The notes beneath the pieces are model-generated. The model worked only from the letters and a program-made list of their open reading frames with translations. It was not told the origin of the DNA and ran no database searches. A stretch of DNA of 64,000 nt from Bacteroidota bacterium (GTDB lineage Bacteria; Bacteroidota; Bacteroidia; Bacteroidales; WCHB1-69). The stretch covers positions 17,840 to 81,839 of the forward strand of contig WQTS01000140.1 in assembly GCA_009786185.1 (NCBI GenBank). Direction: 5' to 3'. Positions 1 through 9,244 of the stretch are shown piece after piece (the first letter of the stretch is position 1; each line of letters starts with the position of its first letter). The position numbers were made by a program, and so were the translations under genes.

Positions 1-23
1 TATATTTTAAATTTTAATTGTCT

Positions 24-209
24 ATGAAAAAATTACAGCTTAACAAACAGACTATCGCAAGCTTAGATAATCCGGATAAAATTTTCGGAGGTGAAGAAAA
101 GGTAACTGAAACTTATAATGGAAATACTATACCTATGACTTGCGCGAATACCTTGTGTGCGACTTTGCATTGTGTAAGGGAAGCAAAGAAACACGAGGCC
201 GATTGGTAA
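24..209 (+). CDS. Putative class I lanthipeptide (RiPP) precursor; leader MKKLQLNKQTIASLDNPDKIFGG, Thr/Cys core
   Basis: ORF track starts at a TTG (18) but ATG at 24 gives MKKLQLNKQTIASL..., the usual Bacteroidota RiPP leader style, ending in GG; the core has 6 Thr, 0 Ser and 3 Cys; a LanC-like gene lies 1.7 kb downstream. Confidence 0.75.
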   Translation: MKKLQLNKQTIASLDNPDKIFGGEEKVTETYNGNTIPMTCANTLCATLHCVREAKKHEADW

Positions 210-379
210 CATTGTTCAAATAAATATGCAAATGACGCAGATAATTATAAATTAGACAATTTTATTATATTTGTAATCTCTGCGTTATTTGCGTGTTTTA
301 ATAAGCTCTTTGAGCAGCAACGTTTATATGAAAAACATATATTAAGAAATAAATGTAGTTTTGCACGTTAAATTTTTTT

Positions 380-1396
380 ATGAAAAGAGAATTAATAAAT
401 TTCATCCCGGCAGTATTATTATTAATAATTACTGTTGCTTGTCAAGACAAAATTCCTGTTACTGACCTCAAGCTCGATAAAACCACATTACTCCTTTCTA
501 TTGGAGGAACAGTAACCTTAAAGGCAGAGGCAATCCCCTATAATGCTCCCAAAAGAGAGGTGAATTGGAGCAGCAGTAACAGCGCCGTAGCCACTGTAGT
601 AGATTGCAGCACTGTGACAACATTTTCAGAAGGATTGATAACCGCACATGCAGAAGGAACGGCAATAATTACCGCCACTACAAAAGATGGTAAATATATG
701 AAAACATGTACCGTAACGGTAATCAATGCTGAACCTGAGTTGATACGGGTAGAGGGTGAACCTTTTACTATGGGCTGTACAGAGGAACAAGGAGATGACT
801 GTAGAGATCGGGAGTTTCCTCGGCATCAAGTAACACTAAATAGTTTTTACATAGCTAAATATACTGTAACCCAAAAGCAATGGGAAGCTGTTATGGGAGC
901 CAATCCAAGTGAATATCGAGGTGAAGACCTGCCTGTGGTAGGTGTAAGTTGGGGAGATGTTCAACTATTTATCGTTAAACTAAATACCCTTACCGGTAAA
1001 AATTATCGTTTGCCTACGGAAGCGGAGTGGGAATATGCTGCACGTGGGGGAAACCAAAGCAAGAGATATAAATACAGTGGTAGCAATAATCTGAATGAGG
1101 TGGCTTGGTATTATGATAATAGCTCTGACCAAGTGCATCCTGTAGGCAATAAAAAGCCAAACGAATTAGGAATTTACGATATGAGTGGGAATGTATTTGA
1201 ATGGTGCAGCGACTGGTATAGCGATTATACAAACACTCCTCAAGTCAATCCTACAGGACCAGCAGTGGGTACTGACCGCATTCTTCGAGGGGGCTGTAAT
1301 AGTAGTTTAGCGCGAAATTGTCGCGTAGCATTTCGAAGTTACACTACTCCAAGCGCCCGCCTTACTAATGTTGGATTTCGCTTAGCCCACCCTTAA
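380..1396 (+). CDS. Lipoprotein with Ig-like (BIG2) domain and C-terminal SUMF1/FGE-sulfatase-like domain
   Basis: Lipobox-like IITVAC; BIG2 motif VNWSSSNSAVATV; SUMF1-type motifs FTMGCTEE, YRLPTEAEWEYAARGG, GNVFEWCSDWYSDY, GFRLAHP. Confidence 0.85.
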   Translation: MKRELINFIPAVLLLIITVACQDKIPVTDLKLDKTTLLLSIGGTVTLKAEAIPYNAPKREVNWSSSNSAVATVVDCSTVTTFSEGLITAHAEGTAIITATTKDGKYMKTCTVTVINAEPELIRVEGEPFTMGCTEEQGDDCRDREFPRHQVTLNSFYIAKYTVTQKQWEAVMGANPSEYRGEDLPVVGVSWGDVQLFIVKLNTLTGKNYRLPTEAEWEYAARGGNQSKRYKYSGSNNLNEVAWYYDNSSDQVHPVGNKKPNELGIYDMSGNVFEWCSDWYSDYTNTPQVNPTGPAVGTDRILRGGCNSSLARNCRVAFRSYTTPSARLTNVGFRLAHP

Positions 1397-1450
1397 TTTC
1401 AGGAAAATCATTAAATTTTAATTTAGAGACTTTAAACTAAACAAAAAATT

Positions 1451-1876
1451 ATGAAAAAAATAAAGATACCCTTAATAGCAGCAGCTATAATTATGCTATT
1501 CGTTTTTACCGGCTGTGATAAATATAATAGAGATAAATATGCAGGAAATTGGGATTTTACTGTAGAAAGAATACATTGTAAGAAAAATAGTTTGGGTGAT
1601 TTTTTGGAAATAGGAAGAGAAACTATTTTCTATTCAGGCAAAATTACCCTTGGAAGTTCTGAAAATACATTAATCCTTCATTATACAGAGAGGGATAAGG
1701 TTGATATCCGGATAGATAAAGAAGCAAATATGTACTCAGAAGTTGGAGTTCATTTTGGCAAATTTTCCAACAACTACCTGTATTTGAATTTACATTGGGA
1801 TAACTACGTTGGTTTTGTGGAAATAACAGATCGTGTTTATGATAATATTGTTGGTACTAAAAGAGGGAGTAAGTAA
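1451..1876 (+). CDS. Small hypothetical lipoprotein
   Basis: Signal peptide with lipobox FVFTGC; no recognised domain. Confidence 0.6.
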   Translation: MKKIKIPLIAAAIIMLFVFTGCDKYNRDKYAGNWDFTVERIHCKKNSLGDFLEIGRETIFYSGKITLGSSENTLILHYTERDKVDIRIDKEANMYSEVGVHFGKFSNNYLYLNLHWDNYVGFVEITDRVYDNIVGTKRGSK

Positions 1877-1927
1877 AAATTGACCTACTCTTAATTTGAA
1901 TTGTGATTTTTTTTGTGATTTCGAGTA

Positions 1928-3109
1928 ATGAAAAAAAAGATACACGCAATAACACAAATCCTAACTTCTGAAGTTTTACCTGAAATTGGTTTATTAACAG
2001 GAATTGGCGGACAAATACTCTTTTGCAACGAATTGGGTGCGCATAAAGAAATATCGCAAGATTGGTTATCTCGTTTGCACAACGTTTTAGAAGAAAAACT
2101 TAGCAATGAAGATTTTGCTTTTACACATTGCGATGGATTAGCAGGCATAGGATGGTTATATGAATATTTGAGCCAAAGAAAAATGATTGATTATAATACA
2201 AACCTGCTTTTAGAAGAATTTGACAATGCTCTTAAAAAGGCGCTTAAAGGATTTATGTTGGAAAACGACTATGAGTTCTTGTACGGTGGAGTGGGTATTG
2301 CATCTTATTTTATAAGAAGAGCTACCAAGAAAAAAGAGTTGATTTATATATTGAACCAATTTTTAGAAGATTTAGAGAAATCAAGCACCCGGCAAGAAAA
2401 TGGAGGCATCAAATGGATCTCATCCTTAGGTGACCATGAACCTAAATGGGGATATAACCTCTCTTTATCTCATGGAATGGCAAGTATTGTTTCAATTCTA
2501 TCGAAAATATACAAAATAGAAGGAGTTAATAAAATTAAAACGAAAAAATTGCTACATGGAGCCGTTCAATACATTCTTGCGCAAGAAATTGTCAAAGAGA
2601 TACATGGCAGCTATTTTCCCAATTATGCACTTGAAAGTACTTCAACTATTTATAAAAGTCGCTTAGCTTGGTGTTATGGTGATTTAGGAATCGCTTCTGC
2701 ACTATTTCAGGCAGGTACAGTTTTGAAAGAAAATGCTTGGATAGATAAAGCATTAGAAATCTTTTTATTTACTGCCACTCAACGACGAAGTTTAGAAGAT
2801 AATAACATTCTTGATGCAGGTCTATGTCACGGCGCTTCCGGTATTGGGCATATTTTTTACCGTATGTGGTGGAATACAAAATTACCTGAATTTAAAGATG
2901 CCGCAGATTATTGGTTTGACCAAACCTTAAAAATGGCAAAGTTTGAAGACGGGTTAGCCGGTTTTAAAACCTATCGAATACAAGAAGATAAACCTGTATG
3001 GCTAAATGAGTACGGATTATTAGGAGGTATTACCGGTATCGGTTTGGCACTACTTACTTATTATTATGAGACAGAACCCACGTGGGATGAATGTTTGTTG
3101 CTTTGTTAG
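1928..3109 (+). CDS. Lanthionine synthetase C (LanC)-like cyclase
   Basis: LanC repeats GLLTGIGG, DGLAGIGWL, LSLSHGMASI, and zinc-ligand motifs WCYGDLG and LCHGASGIG, then GLLGGITGIG. Confidence 0.9.
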   Translation: MKKKIHAITQILTSEVLPEIGLLTGIGGQILFCNELGAHKEISQDWLSRLHNVLEEKLSNEDFAFTHCDGLAGIGWLYEYLSQRKMIDYNTNLLLEEFDNALKKALKGFMLENDYEFLYGGVGIASYFIRRATKKKELIYILNQFLEDLEKSSTRQENGGIKWISSLGDHEPKWGYNLSLSHGMASIVSILSKIYKIEGVNKIKTKKLLHGAVQYILAQEIVKEIHGSYFPNYALESTSTIYKSRLAWCYGDLGIASALFQAGTVLKENAWIDKALEIFLFTATQRRSLEDNNILDAGLCHGASGIGHIFYRMWWNTKLPEFKDAADYWFDQTLKMAKFEDGLAGFKTYRIQEDKPVWLNEYGLLGGITGIGLALLTYYYETEPTWDECLLLC

Positions 3110-3161
3110 CTTTGTTATTTTTTAATAAATTACAAAACTTGCTTTCATATATTTCCCTTTA

Positions 3162-3203
3162 GGGATATTCAGTAAATAAATAATTAATCACATTGAATAT
3201 CCC
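3162..3203. terminator. Likely bidirectional terminator between convergent lanC and holB
   Basis: Perfect 10-bp inverted repeat GGGATATTCA...TGAATATCCC between convergent genes. Confidence 0.5.
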
Positions 3204-3206
3204 GTT

Positions 3207-4361
3207 TTATAGCATTAACTTGCTTACTTTCAAATAAAAATCCGTAAACACAAGCGTTGAGTTCCCATTTCTTTCAATGTGAAACAATGCTTGATTACAT
3301 TCGTGCAAAATAGATTGCGCATTTTTCAATACTATTGCTTTAGTAAAGAAACTCATAGTTTTCTTTTCTTCGGTGGTTGCTTTTACCAAATTTTCGTTTT
3401 GCGTGCCCAGCATTAATATATTTCGAATCATTCTAGAGGCAAACCGTAAAAAGTTTTTTTGTTCCTCTCTACCCGAATCCACAATAGAAGCAATAACATC
3501 TTGCACCGCGAAGAAATTTATTTGCTGCGGAGAAGCATGATTTTTTAACGCAGACATGCTGGTGAAAAACGTTTCAAATTTTTGCAACATGTCACGTAAT
3601 TCTTTATTATTTTCATTCAGATTAATCGCTTTCACATAGCTCCCTTCGCTAATTTCGGCAATATCTGCCGCTTTTTGCGCCGGTATTCCAAAATCTTTAA
3701 CTAATTGTTGTGCAATCGTATCTTGGTTTATTGGTGGTATTTTCACCAATTGGGTTCGCGATAAAATGGTAGCTAAAATTTTATCGGGATTTTCTGTAAG
3801 CAAAATGAACAGCGTGTTTTTTTCAGGTTCTTCTAATGTTTTAAGCAATTTTGGAGCGGCAGTGTGATATAGTCTGTCTAAACACCAAAAAATAAAAATT
3901 TTATATCCGCCTTCATACGATTGAATGCTATTTTGTTGAATGATATTGGAACAATCGCGAATGTTGATGGTAGCTTGTTTATTCTCGCCTCCGAGCTCCG
4001 ATAGCCAATCTTCAATATCAATATGATAGTTTTTAGCGAAAACAAAATCCCGAAATTCTTGTGCAAATTGTCGCGAATCGGGGTCTTTTTTTACTGTTTT
4101 AGTAATGCAATTCGGAAAAACGAAGTGTAAATCGGGGTGAGCCAATTTTTCAAATTTTACGCAAGAAGGACAAATGCCGCACGAATCATTCTCTTTTCTA
4201 TCTTGGCAACAAATATACTGCGCATAAGCTATCGCTAACGCAAAACTGTGCGCTCCGGCTTGAGAAAGAAACAGTTGCGCGTGGCTAATGCGATTTTCTT
4301 TCACCAAAGCAACTAATTGGTTTTTAAGTGCAGGGGAAACGAGAACTGATTTGAAAAGCAT
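3207..4361 (-). CDS. holB: DNA polymerase III subunit delta'
   Basis: Clamp-loader-like N-terminus RISHAQLFLSQ, zinc motif CCQDRKENDSCGICPSC, LLKTLEEPEKNTLFIL. Confidence 0.85.
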   Translation of the reverse strand: MLFKSVLVSPALKNQLVALVKENRISHAQLFLSQAGAHSFALAIAYAQYICCQDRKENDSCGICPSCVKFEKLAHPDLHFVFPNCITKTVKKDPDSRQFAQEFRDFVFAKNYHIDIEDWLSELGGENKQATINIRDCSNIIQQNSIQSYEGGYKIFIFWCLDRLYHTAAPKLLKTLEEPEKNTLFILLTENPDKILATILSRTQLVKIPPINQDTIAQQLVKDFGIPAQKAADIAEISEGSYVKAINLNENNKELRDMLQKFETFFTSMSALKNHASPQQINFFAVQDVIASIVDSGREEQKNFLRFASRMIRNILMLGTQNENLVKATTEEKKTMSFFTKAIVLKNAQSILHECNQALFHIERNGNSTLVFTDFYLKVSKLML

Positions 4362-4446
4362 GGGCGGTTTGCAGTTTACGGTGAGCGGTTTGCGGTTTGC
4401 GGTATATATCGCTTACCGCATACCTCCTACCGCATACCTCGTTTTG

Positions 4447-4530
4447 TGCCCAGGACAAGAGTCGAACTTGCACGAGAGTCCTCTCACTACCCCCTCAAAG
4501 TAGCGTGTCTACCAATTCCACCACCTGGGC
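4447..4530 (-). tRNA. tRNA-Leu (anticodon GAG)
   Basis: Reverse complement GCCCAGGTGGTGGAATTGGTAGACACGCTACTTTGAGGGGGTAGTG...GTTCGACTCTTGTCCTGGGCA folds as class II tRNA; anticodon loop TTGAGGG. Confidence 0.9.
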
Positions 4531-4629
4531 AAGAGCAGGCGGCAAAAATAAGATTTTTTAGAAATGTAATTTTCAAAATATTCAATTTTTTATTATTTTG
4601 CACGTTTCTAATAACGATATTCATTAATA

Positions 4630-6927
4630 ATGCATAATTCATCATCATCTCCAAAAAAGAAGCAGCCTAAAAAAGAGGTAGTTAAATCAAAATGGATCGT
4701 CCCATTTTGGATATTATTTTGTTGTGGATTGTTAACTATAGCAATTTTATTTACTCTTATTTCATTGGGAAAATTAGGGTTTATGCCTTCATTCTCCGAA
4801 TTGGAAAATCCTCAAACCAACTTGGCTACAGAAGTTTATTCCAGTGATGGCGAATTGCTGGGTAAATACTATTTAGAAAACCGCTCTCCTTGTAAATATG
4901 ATGATCTGTCTCCTCATCTCATTAGTGCATTGAAAGCCACCGAAGATGTTCGTTTTGAAAAACATTCGGGAATTGATGTCAGGGCATTGGGACGTGTTTT
5001 TGCCGGAGTAGTTACCCGTTCAAACAAAGGCGGTGGGAGTACGCTTACGCAGCAATTGGCAAAAAACTTGTTTCCGCGCGATCCCGGAGCAGGCAAATTT
5101 AAAACCATTTTTACCAAACTGAAAGAATGGGTGGTTGCCACAAAATTGGAACGCGAATATTCGAAAAATGAAATCTTAGCCATGTATCTGAATACCGTGG
5201 ATTTCGGAAATAACTCCATGGGAATCAAGTCGGCGGCAGCTACTTACTTTAATAAAACGCCTGCCGATTTAACCGTCGAAGAATCAGCCTTATTGGTCGG
5301 AATGTTAAAAGCGCCGACGAGGTACAGCCCCAAACGAAATCCTGTTGCTTCGTTGAATCGAAGAAATACCGTACTGCATCAGCTTCATAAGTACAATTAT
5401 CTTACGAAAAGCGAATACGATTCTATTCAAGAGTTGCCTATTGACTTATCGCAATTTGCCACACAACACCACGCTACCGGCATCGCTACCTATTTTAGAG
5501 AGTATCTGAGACTTTGGTTGGCTGAGTGGTGCAGAAACAATCCTAAATCAGATGGTTCTTATTATGATATCTATAAAGACGGATTAAAAATCTATACCAC
5601 GATAGATTCGCGTATGCAAAGACACGCCGAAAGAGCCGTGCAGGAACATATATGCAATGTTTTGCAACCGCGTTTTTTTCAACATATTAAAGGACAAAGG
5701 AATGCACCTTTTTCCAACATTACCGAAAAAGAAACGCAGCGCATTTTAGATGCCGGCATGAGACGCTCCGAGCGTTATGCGTTAATGAAAGATGACGGCG
5801 CCACAGAGGAAGAAATTAAACAAGTATTTGCTACTAAAGTAAAAATGAAGATTTTAACCTGGGATAGAGGTATGGTTGACACCTTGATGTCTCCCATAGA
5901 TTCTATTCGCTATATGAAATCGTTTTTGCACTGCGGCATGATGGCTATGGATGTAAACAGCGGTCATATAAAGGCATATGTGGGCGGCGTGAATTATCAA
6001 TATTTTCAGTTCGACCACGTAAAGCTTTCCAAACGTCAGGTGGGTTCAACATTTAAGCCTTATGTTTATGCAGTGGCGATGCAATCGGGAGAATATTCTC
6101 CTTGCACTATGGTGCCGAACGTGCCGGTTACTTTTCAACTACCGGAGGGCGGCACGTGGACGCCGCGAAATTCAAGTGATTACAAGAATGGCATGATGCT
6201 TCCTCTAAACGAAGCGCTTGCAGCATCGCTCAATTATGTTTCTGCTTATTTGATGAAGCAATTTGGCCCACAAGCTGTTATTAATTTGATTCGAAACATG
6301 GGAGTTACCTCCGGCATTCCTGCAGTGCCTTCTATTGCTTTGGGTGCGTGTGAAATGTCTCTCTATGAACAGGTGGGTGCTATCAATTGTTTCCCCAATC
6401 AGGGCGTTTATGTGGAACCAACTTTTGTTACCAGAATTTGCGACAACAACGGTAGCACCATTTACAAATATGTACCTAAAACCAATGAAGCGATGGACCA
6501 AATTACGGCTTTTAAAACCGCTAAATTAATGCAAGGTGTGGTAGATTATGGTACGGGTGGACGTCTTCGTAGTCAATACAAACTCAATTTTCCGCTTGCA
6601 GGCAAAACGGGTACTACCGACAATCATTCCGATGGTTGGTTTGTAGGTTACACACCTGTGCTTACTGCGGGCGTTTGGGTGGGGTGTGAAGATAGAGCCG
6701 CGCATTTCCGCACTATCGATTTAGGACAGGGTGCACGCACGGCAATGCCTGTGTTTGCGCTGTTTATGCAAAAATGTTATGAAGACCCTGCTTTGCCTTA
6801 CCATAAAATTATTTCGGAAGGCGGTAAATATCCGGGCTACAACTTTACAATACCGGCAGCCTATACAGGCGACCCCAGTGGCTGCAATGAGAAACCAAGA
6901 GAAAGAGTACGGCCGGATTTTGATTGA
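4630..6927 (+). CDS. Penicillin-binding protein 1A-type bifunctional transglycosylase/transpeptidase
   Basis: GT51 motifs (ATEDVRFEKHSGID, GGSTLTQQLAKNLF) and transpeptidase motifs (KRQVGSTFKPYVY, AGKTGTTDNHSDGWFVGYTP). Confidence 0.92.
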   Translation: MHNSSSSPKKKQPKKEVVKSKWIVPFWILFCCGLLTIAILFTLISLGKLGFMPSFSELENPQTNLATEVYSSDGELLGKYYLENRSPCKYDDLSPHLISALKATEDVRFEKHSGIDVRALGRVFAGVVTRSNKGGGSTLTQQLAKNLFPRDPGAGKFKTIFTKLKEWVVATKLEREYSKNEILAMYLNTVDFGNNSMGIKSAAATYFNKTPADLTVEESALLVGMLKAPTRYSPKRNPVASLNRRNTVLHQLHKYNYLTKSEYDSIQELPIDLSQFATQHHATGIATYFREYLRLWLAEWCRNNPKSDGSYYDIYKDGLKIYTTIDSRMQRHAERAVQEHICNVLQPRFFQHIKGQRNAPFSNITEKETQRILDAGMRRSERYALMKDDGATEEEIKQVFATKVKMKILTWDRGMVDTLMSPIDSIRYMKSFLHCGMMAMDVNSGHIKAYVGGVNYQYFQFDHVKLSKRQVGSTFKPYVYAVAMQSGEYSPCTMVPNVPVTFQLPEGGTWTPRNSSDYKNGMMLPLNEALAASLNYVSAYLMKQFGPQAVINLIRNMGVTSGIPAVPSIALGACEMSLYEQVGAINCFPNQGVYVEPTFVTRICDNNGSTIYKYVPKTNEAMDQITAFKTAKLMQGVVDYGTGGRLRSQYKLNFPLAGKTGTTDNHSDGWFVGYTPVLTAGVWVGCEDRAAHFRTIDLGQGARTAMPVFALFMQKCYEDPALPYHKIISEGGKYPGYNFTIPAAYTGDPSGCNEKPRERVRPDFD

Positions 6928-6969
6928 TGTGAATCATCGTACCGACTTTTTTATATTTTCGCCGCGCAT

Positions 6970-7166
6970 TGGTTTCGGATATACCTACCGATATATCCGA
7001 CGAAGAGGGAATCAGGTGAAAGTCCTGAACAGACCCGCTACTGTAAGTCCTATGCAACGTTTTGGCAACATATAAGCCACTGGAAAGTAAGGGCAGAAAA
7101 TTTTCTGCCCCAACAAATTTTTCGGGAAGGCCGCCCAAAACGGGGACAAGTCAGGAGACCTGCCAA
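6970..7166 (+). promoter_or_regulatory. Cobalamin (adenosylcobalamin-class) riboswitch
   Basis: Conserved core GGGAATCAGGTGAAAGTCCTGAACAGACCCGCTACTGTAAG...GCCACTGG...GGGAAGGC...GTCAGGAGACCTGCC directly upstream of a TonB-dependent receptor gene. Confidence 0.95.
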
Positions 7167-7204
7167 CGCACAAACAATTATCAACCCTTTCGAGGAATAA
7201 AGCG

Positions 7205-9244
7205 TTGTGTATCATGAGTCTCAAAAAATCTGCGAAAATCCGTGTCATCTGCGTCATCTGCGTGCTCTTTTGGCATTCTCCTTATGCTCAACTCGATACC
7301 ACGAAAGTCTACGAAATAAACGAAATTACAATCACTTTCACACAGCAGAGAGAAATCATCCCCGCCCAAAGGCTATCAGGCGAAGAATTGCATCGACTCA
7401 GTAGCCACTCTGTTGCCGACGCCATCCGTTATTTTTCCGGTATCCAAATTAAAGATTTTGGCGGAATCGGCGGATTAAAAACAGTAGATATCCGCAGCAT
7501 GGGAACGAACCACGTGGGCGTATTTTACGATGGCATTCAATTAGGTAACGCGCAAAACGGGCAAATTGACTTAGGTAAATTTTCTTTAGATAATATCGAA
7601 GAAATCGCATTGTATAACGGACAAAAAAGTGAAATTTTTCAACCGGCAAAAGATTTTGGCTCTGCCGGCGCCATTTATCTCCAAACACGCCGTCCCACAT
7701 TTGAAGAAGCTCAGAAATTCAATATCAGGGCGCTTTTTCGCACGGGATCATTTGGTTTAGCAAATCCTTCCATACTTTGGGAGCAGAAGATTACGAAGTC
7801 ATTGTCATCCTCCTTCAACGCCGAATATATTTATGCCACAGGGAAATACAAATTCCGTTATCGCAGAGTACTTCCTGATGGCATGGTAGCTTACGATACT
7901 ACAGCAGTGCGCCAGAATGGTGATATTCAAGCTGTAAGATTGGAAGGCGGGCTGTTTGGGCACACCCAAAAGATAAATTGGAATGCTAAAGTATATTTCT
8001 ACAATTCCGAAAGAGGCATCCCCGGCGCCATCATCAATAATGTTTGGAAACATTCACAACGTCAATGGGATAGAAATTTCTTTACCCAAGCTTCTTTAAC
8101 AACGCCCATCCACCGGCGCTACGAATTGTTAGCCCGCTTCAAATACGCCAACGATTATATGCGCTATCTCAATTCCGATACAACATTGATGTATATTGAC
8201 AATAACTTTACGCAACAGGAAATTTATACTTGTTTCGCCAACAAAGTTAAAGTATTTAAAAGTTGGGACATCTCCTTGGCTACCGATTTTCAATGGAACA
8301 TGTTGCAGGCAAACCTCCGGAATTTTGCACAGCCGCAACGTTACACCACTTTAGTTGCATTGGCAACCGCTTTCGATATTTGGCGCATAAAAACGCAGGC
8401 AAGTATTTTAAGCACTTTTATCCATGATAAAGTGGCGAAACCAACCTCATCACACTCTAATAATCACGAATTTACACCGGCAGTTATTTTTTCTTGTAAA
8501 CCTCTAAAAAAAGAGGAATTCTATATCAACGCTTTCTATAAACGCGCTTTTAGAATGCCCACTTTCAACGACTTGTATTATACTGACATCGGCAATGCTG
8601 CGCTTCAACCCGAGTATGTTACGCAATATAATTTGGGGTTACAGTATGCAAAGTCTTTAAAAAAAGGAATTTTAGAAAATTTAACACTCAAAACAGATGC
8701 ATATTACAACGAAGTTACCAATAAAATTATAGCGATCCCCAAAGGAAGCGGGCAATTTCGCTGGATGATGATGAACATTGGCTTTGTAAAAATTCGCGGT
8801 ATAGACGCAATGGCACAATTGAATTGGAAGTTTCCATACGACATTCGTTTGCAAACACATATTAACTATACGTATCAAAAAGCGCAGGATTTTTCAGATC
8901 CTACCGATAATGATGCCGTTGCTGGCACGTATCGCGGACAAATTGCCTACATCCCTTGGCACAATGGTTCTTTCACACTACAATTTTCTTACAAAACCTA
9001 CAACTTAAACTACTGTTTTATTTATGTAGGCGAACGGTATCACAACTCAGCGAACATCCGAGCAAACCACGAACAACCTTGGTACACACATGATCTCTCG
9101 CTCGGCAAAACGTTTTGTTTTAAAAAATGGAACTTTAAAGTTTCGGCAGAAATAAACAACATATTTAACCAGCAGTATGAAGTGGTGTTGAATTATCCGA
9201 TGCCGGGGACTAATTTTAGGGTTATATTAAAATTTGAAATATGA
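7205..9244 (+). CDS. btuB: TonB-dependent outer membrane receptor, BtuB-like (cobalamin uptake)
   Basis: Plug motifs (SVADAIRYFSGIQIKDFGGIGGLKTVDIRSMGTNHVGVFYDGIQLGNAQNGQIDLG), C-terminal barrel; preceded by cobalamin riboswitch. Start may be the ATG at 7205 or 7214. Confidence 0.88.
   Translation: MCIMSLKKSAKIRVICVICVLFWHSPYAQLDTTKVYEINEITITFTQQREIIPAQRLSGEELHRLSSHSVADAIRYFSGIQIKDFGGIGGLKTVDIRSMGTNHVGVFYDGIQLGNAQNGQIDLGKFSLDNIEEIALYNGQKSEIFQPAKDFGSAGAIYLQTRRPTFEEAQKFNIRALFRTGSFGLANPSILWEQKITKSLSSSFNAEYIYATGKYKFRYRRVLPDGMVAYDTTAVRQNGDIQAVRLEGGLFGHTQKINWNAKVYFYNSERGIPGAIINNVWKHSQRQWDRNFFTQASLTTPIHRRYELLARFKYANDYMRYLNSDTTLMYIDNNFTQQEIYTCFANKVKVFKSWDISLATDFQWNMLQANLRNFAQPQRYTTLVALATAFDIWRIKTQASILSTFIHDKVAKPTSSHSNNHEFTPAVIFSCKPLKKEEFYINAFYKRAFRMPTFNDLYYTDIGNAALQPEYVTQYNLGLQYAKSLKKGILENLTLKTDAYYNEVTNKIIAIPKGSGQFRWMMMNIGFVKIRGIDAMAQLNWKFPYDIRLQTHINYTYQKAQDFSDPTDNDAVAGTYRGQIAYIPWHNGSFTLQFSYKTYNLNYCFIYVGERYHNSANIRANHEQPWYTHDLSLGKTFCFKKWNFKVSAEINNIFNQQYEVVLNYPMPGTNFRVILKFEI

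Noticed and set aside
4288-4637. ORFs 4288-4503 and 4446-4637 (+)
   Set aside because: They run antisense through tRNA-Leu(GAG) and the GCGGTTT repeat.
6731-7138. ORFs 6731-7075 (+) and 6845-7138 (-)
   Set aside because: They overlap the PBP1A 3' end and the cobalamin riboswitch, which explain the sequence better.
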